From: Aquisalimonas sp.
Lineage (GTDB): Bacteria > Pseudomonadota > Gammaproteobacteria > Nitrococcales > Aquisalimonadaceae
Reading direction: 5' to 3'
Length of the DNA: 64,000 nt
Assembly (NCBI GenBank): GCA_007126095.1
Contig: SLBZ01000058.1
Location: 25,746-89,745 of the forward strand
This document shows positions 33,896 through 43,185 of this stretch, in pieces (the first letter of the stretch is position 1; each line of letters begins with the position of its first letter). A program made the position numbers and the translations under genes. Below the pieces are notes generated by a model. It was not told where the DNA came from. It did no database searches and saw nothing but the letters and a program-made list of their open reading frames with translations.

Positions 33896-35149
33896 TCAGA
33901 AACCGAACAGGGCACCGGTGACCAGAAACAGCGCCATGCCCACCAGCGCGCCGACCAGTGTGCCGTTGATCCGTATGAACTGCAGATCACGCCCCACTGC
34001 CAGCTCCAGCCGGTCCACCAGGCTGTCCGTGGGCCAGTCGCGAACCACATCCGCGATGAAGGTGCCAATACTGTCCCGGAAAGGCAGCACCAGCTCCCGC
34101 AGCAGCGCTTCCAGCCGTTCGTCCAGGCGGGCACGCGCTTCGGGATCGGCCTGCAGGGTATCACCAAACCGCTGCAGGCTGCCCACCAGCGACTGCCGGA
34201 ACCCGCTGTCCCCCGCGGTCACGCCGTCCAGCAGCGCCTGCCGCAGGTCACCCCAGAGCTGCTCCATCAGCCCCTGCAACTCCTCGCTGGCGAGAATGGC
34301 GTCGCGTATGCCGTCCAGTCGTTCGCGCACGGAGCCGGAGGTGCGCATCTGACCGATCAGGTCGTGGACGGTGCGATCGAAATCCTGGCGCACGGGATGG
34401 TCGTGCTGGGCGAGCTCACCCAGCCACTCCTCCACGCCTTCCATGATGGCATCGGCGAGGCGCTGGTCGAACCGCCGCGGCACCCACCAGCGGCTGCGCG
34501 CACTGACCTGGGCGCGGATGGTCTCGCGATTGCGATTGAGCAGGCCCCGGGCGAGATGCAGGGAACGATCGAACAGCCGCTGGTGGTCCCGGCTTTCCAG
34601 GAACAGCTCCAGCAACCGCGCAACGACAGGCACCAGATCCAGTCGACGGACGTGTCCGGCCAGGGCGTCACGGTAGAAGCCGCGGACCTCCTGATCCTCG
34701 AAGGCGTTGATGATGTCCGGCGCCAGCACCAGCAACCGATCGGCGACCAGGTCCGCGTTCTCCGGGCGGGCGAGCCAGCGTCCGAGATGCAGCGACGGAT
34801 CGGCCGAACGCAGCCGCGCCATCACCACGTCCTGATCCAGGAAGTTCCGCGACACGAAACGGCCCAGACCGCGCCCCAGCCGCTCCTTGTTGCGTGGCAG
34901 AATGGCGGTATGTGGAATGGGCAACCCAAGTGGCCGCCGGAACAGTGCGGTGACCGCGAACCAGTCGGCGATACCGCCGATCAGGCCCGCTTCCGCCCCC
35001 GCACGCACCAGCAGCACCCACTGGTCCGGCTGCTCCACAAACTGGGTGCCGAAGTAGACGCCGGCCGCCCCGACCAGGGACGCTGTGGCCACGCGGCGAT
35101 GCCGCCGCAGGACATCCCGCTGCACGGTGTCGTCTTCGGTGGCCGTCAT
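33896..35149 (-). CDS. DUF445 family membrane protein (YjiN-like)
   Basis: A 417-residue protein. The N-terminal conserved part holds RAGAEAGLIGGIADWFAVTALFRRPLGLPIPHTAI, which is characteristic of DUF445, and a second anchor is at the C-terminus (GTLVGALVGMALFLVTGALF). The helical middle is likely extracytoplasmic or cytoplasmic coiled structure. The function of the family is not established. It overlaps the thiamine-binding gene by 4 nt. Confidence 0.88.
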   Translation of the reverse strand: MTATEDDTVQRDVLRRHRRVATASLVGAAGVYFGTQFVEQPDQWVLLVRAGAEAGLIGGIADWFAVTALFRRPLGLPIPHTAILPRNKERLGRGLGRFVSRNFLDQDVVMARLRSADPSLHLGRWLARPENADLVADRLLVLAPDIINAFEDQEVRGFYRDALAGHVRRLDLVPVVARLLELFLESRDHQRLFDRSLHLARGLLNRNRETIRAQVSARSRWWVPRRFDQRLADAIMEGVEEWLGELAQHDHPVRQDFDRTVHDLIGQMRTSGSVRERLDGIRDAILASEELQGLMEQLWGDLRQALLDGVTAGDSGFRQSLVGSLQRFGDTLQADPEARARLDERLEALLRELVLPFRDSIGTFIADVVRDWPTDSLVDRLELAVGRDLQFIRINGTLVGALVGMALFLVTGALFGF

Positions 35150-35451
35150 TCGCCGGCCCGGTGCCTCTGGACGCTGGCGACCTTGTCGCCCAGGCTCTGC
35201 TCCCTGTCGGTGCGCGTGCCGACCTTGAGGCTGGTGAACAGCCGCGGCGCGCCCATGGCGTGGAGCCGTTCATGACAGCGCCTGACGGCCGCGAACACGG
35301 TATCCCACTCGCCCTCGATGTTGGTGCCGTAGGCGTGCAGCTCGACGGCGAGTCCGGCCGCCTCCAGCTCCTCCTGGCAGGCGGCGATGTACGCCCCCAG
35401 CGACGGATCGGTGCCGATCGGGATGACACACAGTTCTACATGCACATGCAT
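35146..35451 (-). CDS. MTH1187/YkoF-type thiamine-binding protein
   Basis: A 101-residue ferredoxin-like-fold protein: HVHVELCVIPIG, the SLGAYIAACQEEL helix and VELHAYGTNIEGEWDTVF are typical of the MTH1187/YkoF group, which bind thiamine or related ligands. GGAGGG is 7 nt before the ATG. It overlaps DUF445 and follows the phosphoesterase by 38 nt, so these are one transcription unit. Its exact ligand is inferred from family knowledge. Confidence 0.85.
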   Translation of the reverse strand: MHVHVELCVIPIGTDPSLGAYIAACQEELEAAGLAVELHAYGTNIEGEWDTVFAAVRRCHERLHAMGAPRLFTSLKVGTRTDREQSLGDKVASVQRHRAGE

Positions 35452-35489
35452 GGCGGAACCCTCCGAATCACGCGCGACTTCCCGGGCGG

Positions 35490-36284
35490 TCACGCGCCGT
35501 TGATCTCGATCACCCGTGTCGGGTCGAACGGTGCGCCCGGCACGGTCTCGTCCGGATAGCCGCGCTGGTTGCTCAATACGTGCACGCCGCAATGGTAGAG
35601 GTCCACGTTGGCGTGTGTATGCCCATAGATCCAGGCGGTGGGCGCGCCTTCCGCCAACAGCGGATGCAGATCGCTGACGAAGGCCGTGGCGATCTCGTTC
35701 AGGCCATACTCGGGGTGGGCGCAGTCCAGCAGCGGCGCGGCATGGGTCACCACCACAGTCGGCTGCGCGGTCTCCGACGTCAGCTCCTCGTAGAGCCAGG
35801 CGCGGGTCTGCCGGTGGCAGACGCGGGTCATCTCCGGGGTCAGCGGGTCGTCTTCGCCGTTGACCTGGATGCGCTGGTAGTCGGGCATGTACTGCCCCAC
35901 CGCCGGCATGACCCGCGAGGGCGGAAACCGGCCGTCGCCGGCAAAGTCCGTCCACAGGGTCGCCCCCAGAAAGCGCACCCCGCCGAGGGTGACGGCATCC
36001 CGCTCGAGAACCTGGACCCCGGTCCCCTGCGCCTCGTCGCGCAGCGCGTCCAGCAGATCCGGGTAGTGGTTGCCGTAGAATTCGTGATTGCCCGCCACGT
36101 AGATGCACGGGATATCCAGTACCCGCGACTGCTCGGCCGCCCAGCGCAGCCCCTCGGTGCCATTGTCGATATCGCCGGCAAGGACCAGCACATCCGCCCC
36201 CACATCAGGCAGCCCCGGCGGCTCCTCACCGGAGTAATGGCGCACCACTTCGTTGTGGAGATCGCTGACCACCTGAATCCGCAT
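35490..36284 (-). CDS. Calcineurin-like metallophosphoesterase
   Basis: A 264-residue enzyme with the full metal-site series in order: SDLHNE (8-13), AGDIDNG, AGNHEFYG, VTHAAPL, YGHTHANVD. This subset, sometimes annotated as Icc-like, has unknown substrates. The ATG at 36284 shares one base with the preceding stop, so it is translationally coupled to DUF1499. Confidence 0.88.
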   Translation of the reverse strand: MRIQVVSDLHNEVVRHYSGEEPPGLPDVGADVLVLAGDIDNGTEGLRWAAEQSRVLDIPCIYVAGNHEFYGNHYPDLLDALRDEAQGTGVQVLERDAVTLGGVRFLGATLWTDFAGDGRFPPSRVMPAVGQYMPDYQRIQVNGEDDPLTPEMTRVCHRQTRAWLYEELTSETAQPTVVVTHAAPLLDCAHPEYGLNEIATAFVSDLHPLLAEGAPTAWIYGHTHANVDLYHCGVHVLSNQRGYPDETVPGAPFDPTRVIEINGA

Positions 36285-37054
36285 CAGTCGTCTCCCGCAA
36301 AGCGGGCATCCAGCGCCGCGAGATACTCGCGAATACGCTCGGCGTTCGCGCCCAGATCACCACGGCCAATGCGCGATGCGGAACGCACATCCACGGTGAC
36401 CGCGTCATCCCCCTCCCGCAACCGGACGACCACGTCGTCCTGGAAGCCGAACCAGGCGGTGGTCGCCACTGCCTCGATGCGGCCGTCATCGCGGTCGGCC
36501 GCCTCGATGCGCCACTGCATCACCCGGGCGGCCTCCTCGGCGGCGTCGAACACCGCACCCATGGACGCGTTATAGCGGCGCGACTCCAGGTCCGGGTAAG
36601 CCTCACGCTGCTGCGCGATGACGTCTTCGCCCGGATGCTCGACGGCGTTGGGCGCGGCTTCCCGGGCGTCCACCAGGACCACGAATGCCGGCACGTCGTC
36701 GGTGTCGGTGGTGATGTCGTGAATGGGTGGCGCCGTGTCGGCCCGGTGCTGAATGGTGAGATGCCCCGACGCGGCGCCAAGCCCGAACACCAGCGCCACG
36801 AGCCCGACCAGCGCGCGCGTCCGGTTGCGGGCCACCAGCGCGGCGAGGATCACGGCAAAGCCGCAGACCGCCGCGGCAAGCCCGATCCAGGCACCGTACT
36901 CGATCATGGTAAACGCCGTGCCCACGCCCACCCAGCCGAGCTGGTACCAGGGCCCCGCCAGCAGCACCACCAGCCCCGCGACCACCCCCAGCGCCACACC
37001 GACGCCGGCGACGGCGCGCTGCCGGGGACCGCCTTCATGTTTACCGAACACCAT
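36284..37054 (-). CDS. DUF1499 membrane protein
   Basis: A 256-residue protein with three N-terminal membrane helices (about 17-36, 45-78 with a break, 82-98) and a C-terminal DUF1499 domain beginning near PPIHDITTDTDDVP, with TAWFGFQDDVVVR and VDVRSASRIGRGDLGANA. The ATG at 37054 is preceded by GGGAG; the 19 residues of the longer frame look non-coding. Function unknown. First gene of the leftward group to DUF445. Confidence 0.85.
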   Translation of the reverse strand: MVFGKHEGGPRQRAVAGVGVALGVVAGLVVLLAGPWYQLGWVGVGTAFTMIEYGAWIGLAAAVCGFAVILAALVARNRTRALVGLVALVFGLGAASGHLTIQHRADTAPPIHDITTDTDDVPAFVVLVDAREAAPNAVEHPGEDVIAQQREAYPDLESRRYNASMGAVFDAAEEAARVMQWRIEAADRDDGRIEAVATTAWFGFQDDVVVRLREGDDAVTVDVRSASRIGRGDLGANAERIREYLAALDARFAGDD

Positions 37055-37168
37055 TACTCTCCCATTGCGCACTGTCCGCACAGGATACCCGGAATGCGAA
37101 CTGCAACACACGGGGCGCCAGCGTCACCGGACTGGAAAAAAGAAAGCATCTCGGGTATCAACAGAGTG

Positions 37169-38215
37169 ATGGCTCTGACGATCCCCGCCCCACCTCCGCT
37201 GCTGCCCTTCCCGGCCTGGCTCAGTTGCCTGCTGCTGGCCGTGACGGTCGTGATGCTGGCGGGCTGCGGGCCGCGGGTGCAGGAGTCGGAACCCCCCACC
37301 AACCCGCCGCGCCTGGACCCCGGCGTGGCCACGATGCCGGACGGGCAACGTCTGCCCATGAGCCGCTGGAGCGCCCAGGGCGGCGACCCGGAGGCGGTGA
37401 TTCTCGGTGTCCACGGGTTCAACGACTACCGCCGGGCATGGGCAGTGCTGGGGCAGGACCTACGCGAGCGCGGTATCTCCGTGTACGCCTACGATCAGCG
37501 CGGCTTCGGCGCCACGGAACAGCGCGGCGTCTGGGCGGGCACAGATGTCATGACCTCGGACCTGGCGATACTCTCCGCGCTCCTGCGCGAGCAGTACCCC
37601 GAGACGCCGCTGTATATTGCCGGCGAGAGCATGGGTGGCGCGGTGACGCTGGTCACCCACGCCCGGCACCCGGATCTGGATATCGACGGCACCATTCTGC
37701 TTGCACCGGCGGTGTGGAACCGGGGCAGCATGCCCTGGTACCAGCGCTTCGGGCTGTGGGCGGCATCGTGGGTGGCGCCGGAACGCAAGCTCACGGGCAG
37801 CGGGCTGGAGGTGCGACCATCCGACAACCGCGAGATGCTGCGCGCCCTGGGCCGCGATCCGTTGATCCAGCGCGGTGCCCGGGTTGACGCTCTGAGCGGC
37901 CTCGCCAACCTGATGGACCACGCCCAGTCCGCGATTCCCGACTACCGCGGCCGCACGCTGGTGCTCTACGGCGAGAAGGACCAGATCATTCCGCGACGCC
38001 CGACCTGCGAGATGTTCCGCCGCCTGCCCAACCCGGACCAGTGGCGCGCCGCCCTCTACGGCGAGGGATACCACATGCTCACCCGCGACCTGCAGGGCAC
38101 CGTGGTGCGTGCGGATATCGGTGACTGGGCGCTGAATCCGGAGGGCACGCTCTCCTCGGGCGAGGAAGCGCTCATGGATGGGCGCCTGGGCGATTTCTGC
38201 GGTTACCGGACTTGA
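37169..38215 (+). CDS. Lipoprotein serine hydrolase, lysophospholipase-like alpha/beta fold
   Basis: A 348-residue protein. The first helix ends in the lipobox LAGC with Cys at 33, so it is likely membrane-anchored. The nucleophile elbow is GESMGG with Ser at 154; VHGFNDYRRAW and YDQRGFG are the oxyanion and lysophospholipase features; a C-terminal GEGYHML gives the His. The signal starts without basic residues, so an upstream ATG at 37094 (KK and R before the helix) is a real alternative start. It may hydrolyse membrane lipids or monoglycerides. Confidence 0.82.
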   Translation: MALTIPAPPPLLPFPAWLSCLLLAVTVVMLAGCGPRVQESEPPTNPPRLDPGVATMPDGQRLPMSRWSAQGGDPEAVILGVHGFNDYRRAWAVLGQDLRERGISVYAYDQRGFGATEQRGVWAGTDVMTSDLAILSALLREQYPETPLYIAGESMGGAVTLVTHARHPDLDIDGTILLAPAVWNRGSMPWYQRFGLWAASWVAPERKLTGSGLEVRPSDNREMLRALGRDPLIQRGARVDALSGLANLMDHAQSAIPDYRGRTLVLYGEKDQIIPRRPTCEMFRRLPNPDQWRAALYGEGYHMLTRDLQGTVVRADIGDWALNPEGTLSSGEEALMDGRLGDFCGYRT

Positions 38216-38264
38216 GAGAACGCCCATATGGCCTCCGGCTGCAAGGTGACCGGTGATACTCCGC

Positions 38265-38298
38265 GCCCCGGCTCCGATCCGGGAAAGGGGGCCGGGGC
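38265..38298. terminator. GC stem-loop between convergent genes
   Basis: GCCCCGGC (38265-38272) pairs with GCCGGGGC (38291-38298) over an 18-nt loop, lying between the lipoprotein hydrolase stop and the end of the broken capA-like gene. No T-run follows, so termination is only a guess. Confidence 0.35.
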
Positions 38299-38313
38299 TG
38301 CTTGTGGCTGGCG

Positions 38314-39209
38314 TTACTCGGCGGTTATGCGCAGGTTTCCCTCTCCGTCACGCCGGAGGCGCGGGCTGTCAGCGAGACGATTCCGGTTGAGCATGTCCTG
38401 GAGCCCGTGTGTCTCTTCCTCCCCGGCCCGTTGCAGGCGCAGGCGCGTGCGGCGTAGTGGCGTGATCCAGAGCGCCTGCAGCCGTTCACTGACCGGCAGA
38501 AACCTGCAGAAGTACATGGGGGCGAGGTCGGGGAGAAAGGATTCGTAGCCGCCGATGCCTTCATAGTCGTTGATGAAATCGCCACAGCCGTACAGGATGG
38601 GGCGCCCACGGTAGATCTCGATGGGGCGTGGGTGATGGGCCGAGTGACCGTGGATGACATCGGCCCCGCAATCGATCAGGTAGCGGGCGATATCACGGTG
38701 GGCGACCGGGACGTGATGCCGAGCGAATCAAGGACCTGGCACGTCTCCGCGAGACCAGGGTAGCCCCAGTCCAGTACGTGATTGTTGGCCAGCGTGCAGC
38801 AGTGGATGCCGCCGGCCTGCAGGCAGGTGGCGTTATCCGGGTGCATACGGTAGTGGATGCCCTTCCCCGGCCACGGGTGCGCATGCCGCGTGATGCTGGT
38901 CTCCAGGTTGACGATGCGCAGATCCGGCGCAACCCGGCCGAGTTCCTCCAGGGCATCACCCCAGATATAGCCAGGGGCCACGGGCTTCGGGATGGAGCCG
39001 TTGGCACGCTCCGCCAGCCTGACATAGTCGCGGGCATCCCGGACGTGGCCCTCGTAGAGCTCCGGCGAGCAGGGTCGGGGCAGGATCTGATCGATACCGC
39101 GCCCGGTCATGACATCGCCTGCGAGGAAGAGAGTGACAGGTGTATCGGCCGCGGTCGACACGGATTGCGGGACCTCCTCCCGGACCGGACCGCTCCCGGC
39201 GCGACGCAT
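38314..39209 (-). pseudogene. CapA-like poly-gamma-glutamate/capsule family gene, broken
   Basis: The 5' part reads as a normal CapA-fold metallophosphoesterase: FLAGDVMTGRGID, IWGDALEEL, IVNLETSIT, GIHCCTLANNHVLDWGYPGL, then stops after 177 residues at 38676. In another frame, from about 38714 on, the family's C-terminal part appears: DVIHGHSAHHPRPIEIYRGR, ILYGCGDFINDYEGIGGY, ending at 38314. About 80-90 residues that normally lie between the two parts, including the HWG strand, are missing, and the frame changes at the join. An internal deletion with frameshift explains this. The enzyme is unlikely to function. Confidence 0.82.
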
Positions 39210-39232
39210 CCGTGACTGTCAGCCTTCGCGCC

Positions 39233-39886
39233 TCAAAGGAACCGGGTAAACCAGTCGCGGGCCAGTTGGGCGACGACTTCGAGCTTGCCCGGCTCTTCGA
39301 ACAGGTGGCTGGCTCCGGGTACGATCTCGAGCCGATTCTCACAGCGCAGCTCCCGGGCGGCTTCGCGGTTCATCTCGATGACCGGGCTGTCATTGCCACC
39401 CACGATCAGTAAGGTCGGTGCGAGCACCCGGTCCAGAACCGGCGCCGCCAGATCCGGACGGCCACCGCGAGCGACCAGGGCACTTACCGCCTCCGGGCGC
39501 TCCGCCGCCGCAATCAAGGTTGCCGCAGCACCGGTGCTGGCCCCGAACAGGCCGATACGGAGGGTACAGGTGTCGTTGTGCATGCTGACCCAGTCCACCG
39601 TTCGGACGAGACGCAAACCCAGCCGCGGGATATCGAAGCGGTACTCACGGGTGCGCTCGTCCCGCCAGTGTTCCTCGGCGGTAAGCAAGTCAAAAAGTAG
39701 CGTGGCGAGGCCCGCCCGGTTGAAGGTCTGAGCGACATGGCGGTTCCTGGCACTGAACCGGCTGCTGCCGCTGCCGTGGGCAAACACCACGATCCCGGTG
39801 GCACCGGCGGGACAGGACAGTACCCCGGGGAGTACGGCGTCCCCCACGTCGATTTCGTACTCGCGGTCGGTGATTGACGGCTGCAT
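39233..39886 (-). CDS. Alpha/beta hydrolase, dienelactone-hydrolase-like
   Basis: A 217-residue protein with VFAHGSGSSRFSARN (oxyanion loop), GLFGASTGA with nucleophile Ser 117, LLIVGGNDSPV (acid) and GASHLFEEPG (His). This short type often occurs with phosphoribosyl-transferase genes, but here it stands between Nudix and capA-like genes. The ATG at 39886 has an AAAGG site; the 30-residue extension lacks family features. Substrate unknown. Confidence 0.82.
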   Translation of the reverse strand: MQPSITDREYEIDVGDAVLPGVLSCPAGATGIVVFAHGSGSSRFSARNRHVAQTFNRAGLATLLFDLLTAEEHWRDERTREYRFDIPRLGLRLVRTVDWVSMHNDTCTLRIGLFGASTGAAATLIAAAERPEAVSALVARGGRPDLAAPVLDRVLAPTLLIVGGNDSPVIEMNREAARELRCENRLEIVPGASHLFEEPGKLEVVAQLARDWFTRFL

Positions 39887-39965
39887 GGTTACTAACCTTT
39901 CAGCAAGCAAAGACCAAAGACGGGGACTCCATACCGTCTGAACCATGCACATGGAGTTCTGCTCG

Positions 39966-40400
39966 TCAGCCGCCACGCAGGGGGGCTACCTCGCCGGTGC
40001 GCAGCCAGCAGCGATAATCCTCCAGAATCATGGCGTGATCAAAGACAAGCGGCCCGGGGGCGCCAACGTCGACGACGTGCACTGCCGCGGCGTCATCATC
40101 GGCCACCGGGTCGCCCCGCGCATCGGCGATGTAGACACAGCTCACCGTATGCCCACGCGGATCCCGGTCCGGATGCGAATAGACCCCGAGCAGACACACC
40201 AGCCGCACGACCAGCCCCGTCTCCTCCAGGGCTTCGCGGCACGCGGCGGATTCCACGGCCTCGCCCGGGTCCACGAAGCCCCCGGGCAACGCCCGGCCCC
40301 GCGGTGGATTGGCCCGTTCGATGAGCACGATGCGGCAGGGATCGCCGTCGAGACGGATAATGCAGTCGGCGGCGAGCGGCGGTGTCTGGGGGCGTCCCAT
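39966..40400 (-). CDS. Nudix hydrolase, ADP-ribose pyrophosphatase-like
   Basis: A 144-residue Nudix protein. The Nudix box is [18 protein letters not shown] followed by LEETGL, with all catalytic Glu residues. [19 protein letters not shown] is typical of the ADP-ribose/ADP-sugar subgroup. The ATG at 40400 follows GGGAG. It starts 19 nt after the PtsI-like gene stop; they are probably cotranscribed. Precise substrate not determined. Confidence 0.85.
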   Translation of the reverse strand: MGRPQTPPLAADCIIRLDGDPCRIVLIERANPPRGRALPGGFVDPGEAVESAACREALEETGLVVRLVCLLGVYSHPDRDPRGHTVSCVYIADARGDPVADDDAAAVHVVDVGAPGPLVFDHAMILEDYRCWLRTGEVAPLRGG

Positions 40401-40419
40401 CAGGCTCTCCCGTCGCACA

Positions 40420-41709
40420 TCAGATTCGGCTCCAGGGCATCTCCGGCCGCGCATCGGCCTCCAGCCCCAGCAGCGCGTGGACCGCATCGGAGTCCGGGGC
40501 CTCGCACACCGATGCTGCCCGGCCCTGCGCTTCGGCCGTATCGGTCTCCTGCACCACCCGCGCCAGGGTGGGAATCAGCCGCGGCGCCATGGAGAACCGC
40601 CGGTACCCGAGCCCGATCAGCAGCGGCAGCACACCGGGCAGCTGCTGCAGCAAGCCGCAGAGCTGGACGCGCTGGCAATCGGCACCCGCCTGCCCGGCGA
40701 TGATGCGCAGAAACCGCAACAGTGGCGGCGAATACGGATCCAGGTAGCCGGCAACCTCCGGGATGTCCCGGTCCGCTCCGAACAGGCACTGCATCAGATC
40801 GTTGCAGCCGATGGAGACCAGATCCGCCCGCTCGCGCCACTCCGGCATGGCCAGCGCCGCAGCCGGCGTCTCTGCCATGATCCCGACGGGGACCGTCTCG
40901 GGCAGCCAGGCTCCCAGTTCCTGTCGCCAGTGGCCGAACTCCTCGGGGCTCGCCACGTAGGGAATCAGGACGCGCAGATCATACCGGCTGGCCAGCTCGG
41001 CAATGGCTGCCACCTGGGCACGCACGACACTGCGCACGGGCTCCACGGCGAACAGCCGCGATCCCTGCATGCCGAGCAGCCCGGCCATGCCGGCCATTTC
41101 CCCGAGCCAGGGCGGGCGCTTGTCCACGGAGATATCAAGGAGCCGGAAGGTCACGGGCAGATCGCCGGCCGCCGCACAGATCTCGCCCAGTGCCTCCCGA
41201 TAGAAGGCGACATCGGGCGGGCGGCCGTGGGGCGGCGTGAGGTACTCAGTGCGGACCATACCGATTCCCGCCGCCCCCACCGATACGGCCTCGCGGGCAC
41301 CCTCTGCGCCGGTGATGCTGCCGCGCAGTTCGATGGGCACGCCGTCGGCGGTGTGGACCGGTGACCCCGCCCGCAGGCCCGGCACCCGGCCATCACCATC
41401 CGTGCCCCCGGCGGCGGCGCTGTGCAACTGGCCACTGCCACCGTCCAGGTGGATGGTCTCGCCCGTCTCCAGTTCGGCGGCCTGGCGACGGCCGAGGACC
41501 ACCGTGGGGATACCGTAGCTCTGGAGCTGTGTCATGGGGTGCGACAGGGGCGCGCCACCGATGACGATCAGCCCCGCCGGCCGGGCGCGGAACGTCTCCA
41601 GCTCGGCGTAATCGATCAACAGGACATGGCGGACATCAGCGGCGTGCGTGTCGGTGCTGAGCGCCCCCTCGGCGACCCCGGGGACGAATGGCATGGCTTG
41701 TATGAACAT
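40420..41709 (-). CDS. PtsI-like PEP-utilising protein without the HPr-binding domain
   Basis: A 429-residue protein. Residues 1-100 form a phosphohistidine domain with H57 (GGAPLSHPM), and 115-400 a PEP/pyruvate-binding barrel with R153 (GMVRTEYL), R189, K197, E280 ([11 protein letters not shown]), N303-D304 (GCNDLMQ) and C351. These line up with Enzyme I. The N-terminal helical HPr-binding part of Enzyme I, about 150 residues, is missing, and no HPr or EII gene is near. It could move phosphate from PEP to another acceptor, or have become a regulator. The start at 41709 is close to the first strand. Confidence 0.8.
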   Translation of the reverse strand: MFIQAMPFVPGVAEGALSTDTHAADVRHVLLIDYAELETFRARPAGLIVIGGAPLSHPMTQLQSYGIPTVVLGRRQAAELETGETIHLDGGSGQLHSAAAGGTDGDGRVPGLRAGSPVHTADGVPIELRGSITGAEGAREAVSVGAAGIGMVRTEYLTPPHGRPPDVAFYREALGEICAAAGDLPVTFRLLDISVDKRPPWLGEMAGMAGLLGMQGSRLFAVEPVRSVVRAQVAAIAELASRYDLRVLIPYVASPEEFGHWRQELGAWLPETVPVGIMAETPAAALAMPEWRERADLVSIGCNDLMQCLFGADRDIPEVAGYLDPYSPPLLRFLRIIAGQAGADCQRVQLCGLLQQLPGVLPLLIGLGYRRFSMAPRLIPTLARVVQETDTAEAQGRAASVCEAPDSDAVHALLGLEADARPEMPWSRI

Positions 41710-41757
41710 GTCCGCAGTCTACGGAATCGGCGTGACCCGCGTCACCTCCGTCATCGC

Positions 41758-42684
41758 TCAGTCGATGGCGGTGAGTGTCCCTTCCGCATCCGGAGACACG
41801 GCGGTATAACGCAGTTCGGGCCCGAGCCGCTGCAACGCGGCGGGCGGATCCACCAGAAACCGCTCACCCAGCAGAACCAGATTCACCGGGTCGCCCGGCG
41901 CAATGCGCAGGTGCAACAGACCGGGTTCGCGGAAGAACGCACGCAGGGCGTCCATGCCGGCATCAAGGCGGGGATCGTCCCACTCCGCCACCGCCCATTC
42001 GAGCTCCCCGAGCACGTTGGCGCTCAGAGTCGGGCCGGTCATTCCCTGCTCCCGCGCCAGCCGGTCGATGAGGCTGTGGAGCAGGCCGGTGTCCCGCCAG
42101 CGGCCATCGAACTCCAGCAGCTCCAGCCCGGACGCGGGACCGTCGTAGGGGTGATCCAGCAAGCCGCGATCCCCCAGCAGGAAGCGGCCGCGCACCTCGA
42201 TGGCATCCCCGCTGTGCAACGCCACCGCCAGGCTGTCGATCTCCAGCCGGCGGCTGTCCGGCTGGAACGTCATGGCCAGCGCGATATCGCCGACCACCGG
42301 GCCATTGAGGGCATTCTCCACCGCCTCCAGTGTCTGCGGCCACCCGCCCCGCTCCCAGTGCACGTCGTGAAGGCGCAGGTCCAGTGACTCGGGCAGAACC
42401 GTGCCGCCGCTGTAGTTGGCGATGCTGACACGGCGGACACGGACATCGGGAAACAGCCCCGTGCCCTCGAGGCGCAGATCGTGAACCGCCGCTGTCCGGT
42501 CGAAGGGATTGACGGTAACGGCCGCATAGCTGCCATCGAGGTAGGCGGGCAGATCGTCGAGCAGGCGATCCACGGCCGCTGCGACCCGGTTCTCCAGGTA
42601 CCGCTGCCCGCCAAACAGCGCGACACCGACCAGCACCCCGACCAGGACCACAACCACCAGTGCGCGTACCGCCCGTCCCAGCAT
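41758..42684 (-). CDS. AsmA-like envelope protein of unknown function
   Basis: A 308-residue protein with one N-terminal membrane helix (about 8-27) and an otherwise beta-rich, Arg/Asp-rich domain. The lead YLENRVAAAVDRLLDDLP and repeated LxLxDV-type strands recall AsmA-like or DUF945-like periplasmic bridge proteins, but I cannot assign the family firmly. It follows pgpA with no gap at the end of the riboflavin operon, so it may be cotranscribed with it. Confidence 0.65.
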   Translation of the reverse strand: MLGRAVRALVVVVLVGVLVGVALFGGQRYLENRVAAAVDRLLDDLPAYLDGSYAAVTVNPFDRTAAVHDLRLEGTGLFPDVRVRRVSIANYSGGTVLPESLDLRLHDVHWERGGWPQTLEAVENALNGPVVGDIALAMTFQPDSRRLEIDSLAVALHSGDAIEVRGRFLLGDRGLLDHPYDGPASGLELLEFDGRWRDTGLLHSLIDRLAREQGMTGPTLSANVLGELEWAVAEWDDPRLDAGMDALRAFFREPGLLHLRIAPGDPVNLVLLGERFLVDPPAALQRLGPELRYTAVSPDAEGTLTAID

Positions 42685-43185
42685 TCAGGCCCCTGCGACC
42701 CGCACAATCACCTGCAGGCAGACCGCCGCGTACAGGCCGGCCAGTATGTCGTCCACCATGATGCCGAAGCCACCACCCACGCGCCGGTCCAGCCAGCCGA
42801 TGGGCCAGGGCTTGAGCACATCGAAGACGCGAAACAGCAAAAAGCCGAGCAGTACCCAGACGAGACCGACCGGAGCCGCGATCATGGTCACGAGAAACCC
42901 GGCCACTTCATCCCAGACGATGGCCGGATGGTCGTGCACACCGAAATCCCGTGCCGCACGGTCGCAGATCCAGATGCCGGCGACGATGACCGCCAGGGTC
43001 GCCAGCAGGTAGCCCCACAGGGGCAGCGGCAGCAGCAACGCATAGACCGGCAGCCCCGCAAGGGTGCCGACGGTACCCGGCGCTTTCGGCGCCAGCCCGG
43101 TACCGAAGCCAAGGGCCAGGAAATGAACGGGATTGCTCAGGCGGGCGCGGCCGCGCAGGGATGGGGCGCCATCGGATTCCGCCAT
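42685..43185 (-). CDS. pgpA: Phosphatidylglycerophosphatase A
   Basis: A 166-residue membrane protein. It has FLALGFGTGLAPKAPGTVGTL and VWDEVAGFLVTM, then FRVFDVLKPWPIGWLDRR, all PgpA landmarks with four membrane segments. It removes the phosphate from phosphatidylglycerophosphate to give phosphatidylglycerol. The ATG shares one base with the thiL stop; thiL-pgpA is a very common pairing. Confidence 0.95.
   Translation of the reverse strand: MAESDGAPSLRGRARLSNPVHFLALGFGTGLAPKAPGTVGTLAGLPVYALLLPLPLWGYLLATLAVIVAGIWICDRAARDFGVHDHPAIVWDEVAGFLVTMIAAPVGLVWVLLGFLLFRVFDVLKPWPIGWLDRRVGGGFGIMVDDILAGLYAAVCLQVIVRVAGA

Noticed and set aside
38676-39209. A complete short CapA protein of 177 residues
   Set aside because: The family's C-terminal half follows at once in another frame, so the short frame is a remnant rather than a full gene.
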